DNA of 64,000 nt from Vallitaleaceae bacterium (GTDB taxonomy: Bacteria; Bacillota; Clostridia; Lachnospirales; Vallitaleaceae): the NCBI GenBank assembly GCA_028277605.1, contig JANQFZ010000050.1, positions 37,761 to 101,760 of the forward strand. Direction: 5' to 3'. Below, one piece after another: positions 17,738 to 26,112 of this stretch (position 1 is the stretch's first letter; each line of letters opens with the position of its first letter). Position numbers and translations under genes: made by a program. The notes beneath the pieces are model-generated. The model saw only the letters and a program-made list of their open reading frames with translations, was not told the DNA's origin and ran no database searches.

Positions 17738-18226
17738 CTAGTTTGCAGATGGATTATATTTATATTTTATCTTTTTAACAATACTTTCAGGCACCATATT
17801 TTCAAAATGTCCACCAAATTTTGCTATATCTTTTACTATGCTGGAGCTTAAATATGAATTCTCAACTCGTGTGACAAGAAAAATAGTTTCGATTTCTCTA
17901 TCTAGAGTATAATTGGTCTGTGCCATTTGAAGCTCATATTCAAAATCCGAAACAGCTCTTAATCCTCTTATAATAATATGAGCATTATGTCTCTTAATGA
18001 AATCAACTAGTAACCCAGTAAACGAATCGACTATAACATTGGGCATGTCCTTCGTTAGCTCTTCCAGCACCGTTACTCTTTCCTGTACAGAAAACAGGGG
18101 TTGTTTATTTGTATTATTTAGTACACCTACTACCAGCTTATCAACCAGCTTCATCCCTCGATGAATTAAATCTAAATGACCATTCGTAGTCGGATCAAAA
18201 CTTCCTGGATATACACCAACCCTCAT
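17738..18226 (-). CDS. coaD: phosphopantetheine adenylyltransferase
   Basis: CoaD transfers AMP from ATP to 4'-phosphopantetheine, the penultimate step of coenzyme A synthesis. The 162 residues carry the nucleotidyltransferase motif GSFDPTTNGHLDLIHRG (T/HxGH), the substrate segment HIIIRGLRAVSDFEYELQMAQ, and the C-terminal YLSSSIVKDIAKFGG. Its length and motifs are typical. It follows rsmD, the usual partner. Confidence 0.98.
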   Translation of the reverse strand: MRVGVYPGSFDPTTNGHLDLIHRGMKLVDKLVVGVLNNTNKQPLFSVQERVTVLEELTKDMPNVIVDSFTGLLVDFIKRHNAHIIIRGLRAVSDFEYELQMAQTNYTLDREIETIFLVTRVENSYLSSSIVKDIAKFGGHFENMVPESIVKKIKYKYNPSAN

Positions 18227-18269
18227 TTAATCCATTCCCTTCTTACTAAAAGGTATAATACTACCTTCT

Positions 18270-18824
18270 TTATCTTTGGCTTATAAAAGTAAACTTATTA
18301 ATGTTAAATCGCTTTTCACGAGTTATTTCAAAGGACAGATGTTTCACAAAATCAAACGATGTTTCTAAGGCACTTTCACATATTATTATGCCTCCAGCTG
18401 TCAATAGAGAGTATTTATTTAAAGCTGTTAAGGCTTTTTCTTCCCATCCTTGATGGTAGGGAGGATCTAAAAAAATAATTTCATATAGTCTCTTTTTATT
18501 ATAAAGTTCTTCTATTGTATTGCAAACTTCTTTTTTTATGAGTTCAGCATGGTCACTTAATCTAGTATGAGCCAGATTTTGCATAAGGCAGTTCACAGCC
18601 TTATCATTATTATCAACAAATGTACACTGTTTTGCTCCTCTACTCAATGCTTCAATACCTATTGCACCACTGCCGCTAAACAAATCTAAAAAGCGAACAT
18701 CTATTAATTGATTCCCTATAATATTAAATAGAGTTTCCTTAATTCTGTCTGTTGTTGGTCTTACATGCTGTCCTTGTGGTGCCATTAGTTTAAGTCGTTT
18801 AGCCTTGCCAGCTATGACACGCAT
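18270..18824 (-). CDS. rsmD: 16S rRNA (guanine-966-N2)-methyltransferase
   Basis: RsmD methylates G966 of 16S rRNA near the P site. The 184-residue product begins MRVIAGKAKRLKL, followed by RPTTDRIKETLFNII, the SAM-binding strand FLDLFSGSGAIGIEALSRGA and the catalytic IFLDPPYHQGW. I start at the ATG 18822-18824 because relatives begin exactly there; an ATG eleven codons upstream is also possible. It is 43 bases from coaD. Confidence 0.95.
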   Translation of the reverse strand: MRVIAGKAKRLKLMAPQGQHVRPTTDRIKETLFNIIGNQLIDVRFLDLFSGSGAIGIEALSRGAKQCTFVDNNDKAVNCLMQNLAHTRLSDHAELIKKEVCNTIEELYNKKRLYEIIFLDPPYHQGWEEKALTALNKYSLLTAGGIIICESALETSFDFVKHLSFEITREKRFNINKFTFISQR

Positions 18825-18910
18825 ACCATCAGTCCTAACATTTGAATTAATATACATCTATTTTAACCTATGGTAAAATATTGTCAATAAGCAATTCGTT
18901 CTTACAAAGC

Positions 18911-18939
18911 TTTAGCTACTAACTTTGTTAGCAGCTAAA
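18911..18939. terminator. hairpin between the SASP gene and rsmD
   Basis: TTTAGCTACTAAC (18911-18923) pairs with GTTAGCAGCTAAA (18927-18939), one G-T wobble, with a 3-nt loop. On the plus strand it is followed by A's, and on the minus strand preceded by T's, so its tail does not clearly favour termination of the SASP message, although the position suggests it. Confidence 0.45.
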
Positions 18940-19008
18940 AAAAGATAGGACCAATCTAATCTAGTCTATTCATTTTCGTTTAAACGATGGTTGATGGTCA
19001 ACAAGATA

Positions 19009-19218
19009 TTAGTATTGTTGTCCACCATTGACCATTTGCTGTTCTGCTCTTTCGATTAATTTCTTAACCATGTATCCACCAACAGAACCATTTTGGTATG
19101 AGGTTAGGTCACCATTATATCCACGTTTTAAAGGTACACCAATCTCATTTGCAACCTCAAATTTAAATTGTTCTAAAGCTTCACGAGCTTCTGGTACAAC
19201 ACTTCTATTCCTAGCCAT
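19009..19218 (-). CDS. alpha/beta-type small acid-soluble spore protein
   Basis: SASPs coat DNA in the forespore, protect it from UV and heat, and are degraded at germination. The 69-residue product has the family core ARNRSVVPEAREALEQFKFE, VANEIGVPLKRGYNGDLTS, then GSVGGYMVKKLIERAEQQM. The GPR protease site lies in the FEVANEIG segment. I start at the ATG 19216-19218, preceded by GGAGGATTAATT. It stands alone between recG and rsmD, as sigma-G-dependent genes usually do; I could not define a sigma-G promoter convincingly. Confidence 0.95.
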   Translation of the reverse strand: MARNRSVVPEAREALEQFKFEVANEIGVPLKRGYNGDLTSYQNGSVGGYMVKKLIERAEQQMVNGGQQY

Positions 19219-19350
19219 AATTAATCCTCCATTCATAGAATTGTCTACTTGTACTCTTCGAAGAGAACGATTATATAGGTTACTTCATTATTATATGTAA
19301 GGTTCTTAATTATAGCCTAGTAAATGATGTAACACCAACCAAAAAGCTTT

Positions 19351-21405
19351 CTATAATGCAAGACTTTCAATATTTTTTTTGAAAAAATCTTGTAATTTTT
19401 GATTTAAGTATTTGTACTTTTCAGATGATAGTGATGGATCTTCCTTTAATATACTTTTTGCCAAGAGGTGCGTTTCTTTTAACATGGCAATATCTTCAAA
19501 TATATTTGCCAATTTGAATTCTGGAAGACCATGTTGTTTCATACCAAAAAAATCACCAGGACCTCTTAATTTTAGATCGTATTCCGAAATTACAAATCCA
19601 TCTGTAGAACGCACCATGACCTCCATCCTTTTTTTAGTTAGTTCACTTTTTGAATCAGATATTAGAATACAATAAGACTGGTAAGCACCTCTGCCTACTC
19701 TTCCCCTCAGCTGATGGAGCTGAGCTAAACCAAATCTATCTGCATTTTCGATCATGATAACAGTGGCATTAGGTACATCAATACCAACTTCTATAACGGT
19801 CGTTGAAACAAGTATCTCTATTTCACCATCTTTAAAATTTTCCATTATAGCCGTCTTTTCTTTGGTCGCCATTTTTCCATGCAAGTACTGTATCGAGCGA
19901 TCTGGGTTAAGAGCATTTTTTAGCTTTTCTGTATAATCTATCACTGATTCAAGCTCAAGCTTTTCTGATTCATCTACCATCGGGCAGATAATATAGGCTT
20001 GTCTTCCATTGTCAATTTCCTTTTCTAGAAACTGATAAATTCTTGAACGATAACTTGTGTTAACTGCATAGGTTTTTATTTCTTGTCTTCCAGGAGGGCG
20101 TTTATCAATAATAGAAACATCCATATCTCCATAGACAATAAGCGCAAGAGTTCTTGGAATAGGAGTTGCACTCATAACAAGAACATGAGGATAGACACCT
20201 TTTCCTGTTAGTTTTTCTCTTTGATTAACTCCAAATCGATGCTGCTCATCTGTTATTACTAGAGCAAGCTTTTTAAAATGCACCTTTTCCTGAATCAGTG
20301 CATGTGTTCCAATCACTACATCCACCTCGTGTTGATTGATTTTCTCATAAACAGCTTTTTTTTCCTTCTGGGTTAAAGAGCCCACAAGCAAAACAATTCG
20401 ACTATCCAAGGGCTCTAAATAAGCTTTAAGTGATTGATAATGCTGTTTTGCAAGAACTTCAGTTGGAGCCATCATGGCAGCTTGATATCTATTTTTAATT
20501 ACATAATATATTGCCATTGCAGCAATAATGGTTTTACCAGAACCTACATCGCCTTGTACTAAACGATGCATTGTTTTATGACTTACTAAATCTTGTTTTA
20601 TTTCTTTCCAGACCTTCTGCTGTGCTTTCGTTAAGGTGAATGGAAGTTGTTCAATCAATGGGTTGATAGACGTATCGCATTTAACAGTATAACTATTTTC
20701 TACAATCACCCTCTGCTTTTTTATCCATTGAAGTCCCAAACCATACAATAAAAACTCATCAAAAACCAACCTTTTTTTTGCCCAATCAAGCGCCTCAATA
20801 TTGTTAGGATAATGAATCTGCTGTATAGCAAAGTTATACTCTGCCAGCTGATATTTTTTCCTAATGTTTTTTGGTAAAAACTCTTTTAATTGGTTATGCG
20901 TCATGTTTAGAGCAGATTTTATTACATTTTTAAGTTGTATCTGCTTAATTTCTTTGGTCAAGGCGTATATAGGAATAAACCCTTCATAAGTCTTGTCATA
21001 TTGTTCAGGATTAAAGATCTGAGGTGAGACCATTTGAATTCTATTATATTTTTTGGTAACTTTTCCTTTTAGAATAAAACTTTGACCCACTTTTAGTTTT
21101 TTATCTAAATAAGGCTGACGATACCATACAACATATAATTTTCCAGTGGTATCCTCTATTCTGGTTTGGGTTATGGTCAAGCCTTTTTTAAAAAAGCTAC
21201 GAGTAGTATTGCATATTGACCCCTCAATAATATTGACCTGATCAAGAACAATATCTGATATAGAACAGATAGATGTGTTGGTCTCATAGTCTCTTGGATA
21301 ATACGTAATTGCATCTTCTAATGACTCTATGTTTATTCTTTTTAATAATGCGGTTTTTTGTTTTCCTACACCTTTTATATTTGCAATAGATTCCTGTAGA
21401 CTCAT
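19351..21405 (-). CDS. recG: ATP-dependent DNA helicase RecG
   Basis: RecG reverses stalled replication forks and branch-migrates Holliday junctions. The 684-residue product has an N-terminal wedge (OB-fold) domain of about 250 residues, then helicase motifs RLVQGDVGSGKTIIAAMA, APTEVLAKQHY, ITDEQHRFGVNQREKL, VMSATPIPRTLAL, and the C-terminal STTVIEVGIDVPNAT and QLRGRVGRGAYQSYC. I take the ATG at 21403-21405 (MSLQESIANIKGVGKQK); a GTG four codons upstream abuts the ribosome-binding site. It follows fakA, the usual neighbour. Confidence 0.97.
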   Translation of the reverse strand: MSLQESIANIKGVGKQKTALLKRINIESLEDAITYYPRDYETNTSICSISDIVLDQVNIIEGSICNTTRSFFKKGLTITQTRIEDTTGKLYVVWYRQPYLDKKLKVGQSFILKGKVTKKYNRIQMVSPQIFNPEQYDKTYEGFIPIYALTKEIKQIQLKNVIKSALNMTHNQLKEFLPKNIRKKYQLAEYNFAIQQIHYPNNIEALDWAKKRLVFDEFLLYGLGLQWIKKQRVIVENSYTVKCDTSINPLIEQLPFTLTKAQQKVWKEIKQDLVSHKTMHRLVQGDVGSGKTIIAAMAIYYVIKNRYQAAMMAPTEVLAKQHYQSLKAYLEPLDSRIVLLVGSLTQKEKKAVYEKINQHEVDVVIGTHALIQEKVHFKKLALVITDEQHRFGVNQREKLTGKGVYPHVLVMSATPIPRTLALIVYGDMDVSIIDKRPPGRQEIKTYAVNTSYRSRIYQFLEKEIDNGRQAYIICPMVDESEKLELESVIDYTEKLKNALNPDRSIQYLHGKMATKEKTAIMENFKDGEIEILVSTTVIEVGIDVPNATVIMIENADRFGLAQLHQLRGRVGRGAYQSYCILISDSKSELTKKRMEVMVRSTDGFVISEYDLKLRGPGDFFGMKQHGLPEFKLANIFEDIAMLKETHLLAKSILKEDPSLSSEKYKYLNQKLQDFFKKNIESLAL

Positions 21406-21432
21406 TTCATCACACACTTTCCAAATATAAAA

Positions 21433-21528
21433 AACACGAATGGAGCTGTCTCAAAATACTTTCATAGAAAACTTAGCTGTCAATAAACAGCTATGACTAT
21501 AAAGTTTTGTCCTTTGAGACAGCCCCAG
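21433..21528 (-). terminator. large terminator-like structure between fakA and recG
   Basis: GGGGCTGTCTCAAA and TTTGAGACAGCTCC close a long stem around an inner hairpin AGCTGTTTATTGACAGCT. On the minus strand it is followed by CATTCGTGTTTTT. The GGGCTGTCTC-type stem recurs at 35923-35962 and, imperfectly, at 9999-10023. Confidence 0.65.
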
Positions 21529-21567
21529 ATTAGGGTATTACTTATAGTTTAATCAATATAACGTTTT

Positions 21568-23244
21568 TTATTCAACCGATAAAATATAATAATACAATGG
21601 CTGACCACCATAATGAATTTCAACATCACAATCTTCAAAATTATTTTCTATGTATTCTGCTAAAGCTTCAGCCGTATTTTCATTAACATCTTGACCATAA
21701 TAGATGGTAACCAACTCACTGTCTTCATCAACAAGCTGGCTAATCAGCTCACGAGCTGCCATATCTAATTCTTTTTTCACTGCTAAAATCTTTCCATTGC
21801 CAATACCTAAAATATCACCCTCATGGATATCCTTTTCATCTATGTTGGTATCTCTCACAGCAAATGTTAGCTGACCTGTAGAAACGTAGTTCATACTATC
21901 CTCCATGTTGGCAGCATTTTCTGATACACTTTTTTCATGCTCATAGTTTATCATTGCTGTAATCCCTTGAGGAATAGTTTTAGATGGTATCACGATGATA
22001 TTTTTATCTTTGCACATTTCTCTAGCCTGTTGAGCAGCTAATATAATATTTTTATTATTAGGCAAAACAAAAATATTTTCCGCGTGAACCCTATCAACCG
22101 CCTGTAATAAATCTTCTGTGCTAGGATTCATCGTCTGACCACCTTCAATGATAGAATCCGCACCAAGTCCTTTAAATATTTCATTAAGACCTTGACCAAC
22201 AGAAACAACAACAAAACCTATTTCTTTCTTTGGTTCATCTATAATTTCTTTTGTAACAGCTTCTACATCCTGTTGAGGTGAACAATTAGAACTGCTCTGT
22301 AATCTCATATTCTCTATTTTAACACCAGACAGCTGACCGATTTCTAGTCCTCTTTGTAAAGCTGTCCCTGGAATATTAGTATGTACATGCACCTTAATTA
22401 TTTCTTCGTCTGCTACAACGACAAGACTATCTCCAATCGTTGCCAGATATTCTTTAAGACTTTCACTTTCTTTTTCTGCTTGTTTATCTGAATCAACATA
22501 AACCATAAATACTGTACAGTAACCAAATTCTATATCATCCGTAACATTATTTAGATGAGTACTACTTTTACTAGGAGCAGATGGTAATGTCTGGCTAGGT
22601 ATGGACACTTGTGTGGTTACAATAGAGTTTCCTTTAAGTGCCGCTAAGCATCCTTCCATAATGTATAGTAAGCCTTGTCCTCCTGCATCAACAACACCTG
22701 CCTGCTTTAAAACAGGTAACATATCTGGTGTTTTTTTTAAGACTTCCTTTGCATAGGCTATGGTCTCTTCAAATACATAAACTATATCATCAGAATCTAT
22801 AGCTAAGGTTGCAGCCTTTTTAGCAGCTCCCTTCGCAACTGTTAGAATAGTACCCTCTTTAGGTTTCATTACAGCCTTATAAGCTGTCTCTACAGCTTTC
22901 TGCATCGCATTTGCTAATACTGCTGTGTCTATTTTTTCAACATTTTTAATTTCTTTTGTAAAACCTCTTAGTAATTGAGATAATATTACCCCAGAATTAC
23001 CTCTGGCTCCTCTTAATGAGCCTGATGATATCGCTTTTGCAACGGCCGACATATCACTCTCATTTGCATTTTCAACTTCCTGAGCAGCTGCTAAAATCGT
23101 TAATGACATATTAGAACCTGTATCGCCATCGGGAACAGGAAAAACATTTAATTCATCTACATGCTTTTTATTATGATTTAAATGGTTTGCACCAGCAATA
23201 AATATTTTTTTTAAAGATTTAGAATCAATCCATTCTAATGCCAC
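21568..23244 (-). CDS. fakA: fatty acid kinase subunit FakA (DAK2/YloV family)
   Basis: FakA is the ATP-binding subunit of fatty acid kinase; with a FakB (DegV-family) partner it phosphorylates free fatty acids for incorporation into phospholipid via PlsX/PlsY. The 558-residue product has the N-terminal DAK2 (DhaL) domain with NVFPVPDGDTGSNMSLTI and SSGSLRGARGNSGVILSQLLRGF, a linker with VVDAGGQGLLYIMEG, and a C-terminal half containing KVHVHTNIPG and PNNKNIILAAQQA. It follows yloU by 19 bases. No degV gene is in this window; plsX is. Confidence 0.92.
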   Translation of the reverse strand: MALEWIDSKSLKKIFIAGANHLNHNKKHVDELNVFPVPDGDTGSNMSLTILAAAQEVENANESDMSAVAKAISSGSLRGARGNSGVILSQLLRGFTKEIKNVEKIDTAVLANAMQKAVETAYKAVMKPKEGTILTVAKGAAKKAATLAIDSDDIVYVFEETIAYAKEVLKKTPDMLPVLKQAGVVDAGGQGLLYIMEGCLAALKGNSIVTTQVSIPSQTLPSAPSKSSTHLNNVTDDIEFGYCTVFMVYVDSDKQAEKESESLKEYLATIGDSLVVVADEEIIKVHVHTNIPGTALQRGLEIGQLSGVKIENMRLQSSSNCSPQQDVEAVTKEIIDEPKKEIGFVVVSVGQGLNEIFKGLGADSIIEGGQTMNPSTEDLLQAVDRVHAENIFVLPNNKNIILAAQQAREMCKDKNIIVIPSKTIPQGITAMINYEHEKSVSENAANMEDSMNYVSTGQLTFAVRDTNIDEKDIHEGDILGIGNGKILAVKKELDMAARELISQLVDEDSELVTIYYGQDVNENTAEALAEYIENNFEDCDVEIHYGGQPLYYYILSVE

Positions 23245-23262
23245 ACTTCTTCCTCCAATCGA

Positions 23263-23619
23263 TTAATCATCAACCCTTACGCCCTCAACAAATATATTTA
23301 GTTGCTTTACTTCCATACCACTAAATGTCTCTATTTTATATTTGACAGTACTGATAAGATTATCTGCAACCGCTCTTATATTAATACCATATTCCACAAT
23401 GACATGAAAATCTATCGTGATTTGATTATTATCAATGGTTACTTTTATACCTTGAGTTAAACTCTCTCTCTTAAGTAGTTTAGCTATACCATCTGTAACA
23501 TTCATAGCAGCCATACCAACAATACCATAGCATTCTATAGCATTTAAGCCTGCTGCTTTAGCAATAACTTCATTACTTATAGTGATATCTCCAAGATCAT
23601 TCTCAAATCTACCGACCAT
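23263..23619 (-). CDS. Asp23/YloU family alkaline-shock-type protein
   Basis: A 118-residue Asp23/Gls24-family protein, found in front of the fakA gene in nearly all Firmicutes, with a proposed role in envelope or fatty-acid physiology that is not defined. It shows LGDITISNEVIAKAAGLNA, ECYGIVGMAAMNVTDGIA and VIVEYGINIRAVADNLISTVK. It starts at an ATG after GGAGGACTATAG and has a clear promoter 45 bases upstream. Confidence 0.93.
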   Translation of the reverse strand: MVGRFENDLGDITISNEVIAKAAGLNAIECYGIVGMAAMNVTDGIAKLLKRESLTQGIKVTIDNNQITIDFHVIVEYGINIRAVADNLISTVKYKIETFSGMEVKQLNIFVEGVRVDD

Positions 23620-23663
23620 CTATAGTCCTCCTTACTATTTTATGGACTCACTTTGCATTATGT

Positions 23664-23692
23664 ATTATACCACTTTTTCCTTTGATAATCAA
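23664..23692 (-). promoter_or_regulatory. sigma-A promoter for yloU-fakA(-recG)
   Basis: TTGATT (23687-23692), 17 nt, TATAAT (23664-23669) on the minus strand, with a TGG extension before the -10 box (extended -10). Confidence 0.75.
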
Positions 23693-23830
23693 AATAATTT
23701 TGACAGCTAATGCTATTAATTCCAATAATTAATTTGACATGCTAAAATAATTATTTTTTATAATTTTCCCGATATAACTCTAATAGCTAGTATGGCTGGG
23801 TACTGTAAAATAAAAAAACAAAAAACAAAT

Positions 23831-23859
23831 GCTTGCATATTTTTTGCTTTTTTGTTAAA
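23831..23859 (+). promoter_or_regulatory. possible sigma-A promoter for rpmB
   Basis: TTGCAT, 17 nt, TAAAAT lie about 45-70 bases upstream of the rpmB start on the plus strand. The -35 box is a weak match. Coordinates are approximate to a few bases. Confidence 0.4.
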
Positions 23860-23902
23860 ATTGATTGTTGTAGACATGTACGGTTTGAAGGAGGTGCTTA
23901 GC

Positions 23903-24088
23903 ATGGCAAAATGTGAGATTTGTAATAAAAGTGTTCATTTTGGTATTAAAGTCAGCCATTCACATAAAAGATCCAATAAAATGTGGAAACCTAATATTAG
24001 AAAAGTAAAGGTATTAGTCAATGGACAACCAAAAAGAATTCATATTTGTAGTAAATGCTTAAAATCAGGTAAGGTTGTTCGTGCATAA
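23903..24088 (+). CDS. rpmB: 50S ribosomal protein L28
   Basis: A 61-residue large-subunit protein. MAKCEICNKSVHFGIKVSHS, HKRSNKMWKPNIRKVKV and RIHICSKCLKSGKV are diagnostic; the CEIC and CSKC pairs make this the zinc-binding form, like the L32 in this window. I start at the ATG 23903-23905 after GAAGGAGGTGCTTAGC; the frame is open for 37 further codons upstream but these are AT-rich and overlap the promoter. It is the only plus-strand gene in this part, divergent from yloU-fakA, as in many Firmicutes. Confidence 0.96.
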   Translation: MAKCEICNKSVHFGIKVSHSHKRSNKMWKPNIRKVKVLVNGQPKRIHICSKCLKSGKVVRA

Positions 24089-24090
24089 CT

Positions 24091-24117
24091 AAATCCCCGT
24101 TAGAGGGGATTTTTTTA
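24091..24117 (+). terminator. intrinsic terminator of rpmB
   Basis: AAATCCCC, loop GTTAGA, GGGGATTT followed by five more T's: a textbook rho-independent terminator three bases after the rpmB stop codon. Confidence 0.93.
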
Positions 24118-24131
24118 TGTGAATCATTCTA

Positions 24132-24284
24132 TTAGCAAAACTTCAATAGGCAAAAGCCTATAATTAACAGACCTAATCCTAATATAGCTCCAATGCCGTT
24201 TTTAGGCAGCAGTGATATAATAATTATACCAATTCCAATTGAGAACAGAATTAAGCCTACTACTCTGTTTCTAAAGAAGAACAT
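24132..24284 (-). CDS. small hydrophobic membrane protein, unknown function
   Basis: A 50-residue gene on the minus strand downstream of thiN. The product begins MFFFRNRVVGLILFSIGIG and continues with two hydrophobic segments separated by LLPKNGIGA, ending GFCLLKFC. This two-helix layout with a basic start looks like a real small inner-membrane protein and resembles small hypothetical proteins found next to thiN in clostridia. I use the ATG at 24282-24284, six bases after GGTGA; an ATG two codons upstream directly abuts that GGTGA. Function not known. Confidence 0.65.
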   Translation of the reverse strand: MFFFRNRVVGLILFSIGIGIIIISLLPKNGIGAILGLGLLIIGFCLLKFC

Positions 24285-24342
24285 AGGCATTCACCATGAA
24301 CGATGTATTACTATATTGTATGTTAGATTTCTGAAAGAGTGC

Positions 24343-24981
24343 TTAGTCCTTTGACAGTATCACTAGTAAAAGTCCGTCCTTTATAGTGACACGTCCAATT
24401 TTATCTACCCATTCATTGCTAACACCTATGGACATACCCTGCTTCAAATCATACGCCGTTAATGGATACTTTAGACCTTCCGTGTGAACACCTCTAACCA
24501 CTTCTGTCATCGGTATGAGAGAAACAAAGTCATAATGTTCTCTAGTAAAAACAGCAGTCTTATTTATTAAAAAAACCTTATTCTTTTTGTTTAATATGTA
24601 ACAAGATACCCCATATTCCAAGGCAAGCATCATAATTTGAAAATTTGCAAGCATATGATCAAGCCGTGTACCTATGGCACCAATAATGGTAATAGATGAC
24701 CTCTCTTCCTCTAAAGCCTCTTCAAGGGCTAGGTGCGTATCAGTCTTATCCTTTTGTGTATCATATTTTATCAGCTTAGCACCTAAAAAACAATATTTCT
24801 GTATAATTTCAGGTGCCACTGAGTCCAGATCGCCAACAATGGTATCAGGAAGCATTTCCAAAGCATCTAAGGCTTCAGCCCCATGATCAACTGCAATAAT
24901 TCTATCAAAAGGTTCACATTCTATTGTGCTCCTTAAGAACTCTATATCCACAGATCCTCCAGTAACAATTAAAGTACTCAC
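24343..24981 (-). CDS. thiN: thiamine diphosphokinase
   Basis: ThiN makes thiamine diphosphate from thiamine by pyrophosphate transfer from ATP. The 212 residues include IIAVDHGAEALDALEMLPDT followed by VGDLDSVAPEII, YDTQKDKTDTHLALEEAL, TIIGAIGTRLDHMLANFQIM and a C-terminal beta domain ending in VTIKDGLLLVILSKD. Its first codon overlaps the end of rpe (both meet at 24981), so it is translationally coupled. The rsgA-rpe-thiN order is conserved. Confidence 0.95.
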   Translation of the reverse strand: MSTLIVTGGSVDIEFLRSTIECEPFDRIIAVDHGAEALDALEMLPDTIVGDLDSVAPEIIQKYCFLGAKLIKYDTQKDKTDTHLALEEALEEERSSITIIGAIGTRLDHMLANFQIMMLALEYGVSCYILNKKNKVFLINKTAVFTREHYDFVSLIPMTEVVRGVHTEGLKYPLTAYDLKQGMSIGVSNEWVDKIGRVTIKDGLLLVILSKD

Positions 24982-25655
24982 TATAACCAGCTCCTGTATT
25001 CAGTGAAAATACGTTTGTATTCTTTAACTTGGCTTACAGCATCCTCAGCCTTAAAAATATCTGAACCTGCAACTAGAACATTAGCACCAGCTTCTATAAC
25101 TTGACGCGCTGTGATTAGATTGATACCTCCATCAACTTCAATATCGCAGCTTAAGCCTCTCTTATTAATAATTTCTCTTAAGCTATTGATTTTCTTTAGT
25201 ACATTACTAATAAGTGCTTGTCCACCAAAACCAGGATTAACTGTCATCAAAAGCACCATATCTACATCTTCAAGCACATAATCCAATACACAAAGCGGCG
25301 TAGCAGGATTAAGTGCAACACTCGACTTTAATCCCATTGCTCTTATAGATGAAAGCGTTCTTTGAAGATGCGTACATACTTCAGCATGAACCGTAATCAT
25401 ATCAGCCCCAGCATCTTTATAAGCCTCTAAAAAACTATCAGGGTTCTGAATCATTAAATGCACATCAAATACTTTGTCCGTATACGAACGAATAGACTTA
25501 ATCACAGGAATACCAAATGAAAGATTAGGTACAAAATGACCATCCATAACATCAATATGAATATACTCACATCCCGCTTCATCAATCAGTTCAACCGCAT
25601 CCCCCAACCGAGCAAAATCCGCAGCCAAAATAGAAGGTGCTAACTTAAACATCAA
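24981..25655 (-). CDS. rpe: ribulose-phosphate 3-epimerase
   Basis: Rpe interconverts ribulose 5-phosphate and xylulose 5-phosphate in the pentose phosphate pathway. The 224-residue TIM barrel shows LAPSILAADFARLGDAVE, HIDVMDGHFVPNLSFG (metal ligands), HLMIQNP, MTVNPGFGGQALI and DGGINLITARQV with VAGSDIF at the phosphate site. A repeat element lies between it and the upstream rsgA, so it may not be co-transcribed efficiently with rsgA. Confidence 0.97.
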   Translation of the reverse strand: MMFKLAPSILAADFARLGDAVELIDEAGCEYIHIDVMDGHFVPNLSFGIPVIKSIRSYTDKVFDVHLMIQNPDSFLEAYKDAGADMITVHAEVCTHLQRTLSSIRAMGLKSSVALNPATPLCVLDYVLEDVDMVLLMTVNPGFGGQALISNVLKKINSLREIINKRGLSCDIEVDGGINLITARQVIEAGANVLVAGSDIFKAEDAVSQVKEYKRIFTEYRSWL

Positions 25656-25902
25656 ACCACGATCCTTTCCTAATCAGTTATCTAACCTCACTACATTCCA
25701 AAGATTCTTCCCTTCCCCTATAATTGTACATGGTTCCCTACAAAATGTCCATATTTACTACTTTTTAGATCCTATTTTTTGTTTTACTACGATAAACTCT
25801 CTATACGCTAATTATTAAAGATAAACGTTAATAAGTTTCCTCTATTACTTGTTTTTAACTCAATTAGTGTTTTTACAGTATTTCAACTGACTCATTCTGA
25901 CC

Positions 25903-26070
25903 GAAAAATTTTAGCATCGTATGTAACAACTTACAGAAAGGGTGAATAGTATTAGCACCACAGCGAAACAGGAGTGAAGCGTAACCCCTACTAAACACGG
26001 ACGTTTAGGGGGTTATGGAGCTAATGCTATTCACCCTTGACCCTTCACCAATCAGCTAAAATTTTGACCG
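25903..26070. repeat. dispersed structured repeat, copy 2
   Basis: Copy 2 of the three-copy element, with the best-preserved ends. Outer arms AAAATTTTAGC (25905-25915) and GCTAAAATTTT (26055-26065) are flanked on each side by GACCG in direct orientation. The 19-bp stem (25938-25956 with 26020-26038) has one T-G wobble. The core matches copy 1 at all but about one position in 63. It lies between rpe and rsgA; the remaining 25656-25900 stretch shows no gene or clear signal. Confidence 0.9.
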
Positions 26071-26112
26071 TATTCCTTTATAGACAAAATAGTTATCTAT
26101 AAATAGAGAAAC

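Noticed and set aside
24121..24342. TPP riboswitch near thiN
   Set aside because: No CTGAGA/ACCTGA-type conserved motifs are visible around thiN, whose start overlaps rpe.
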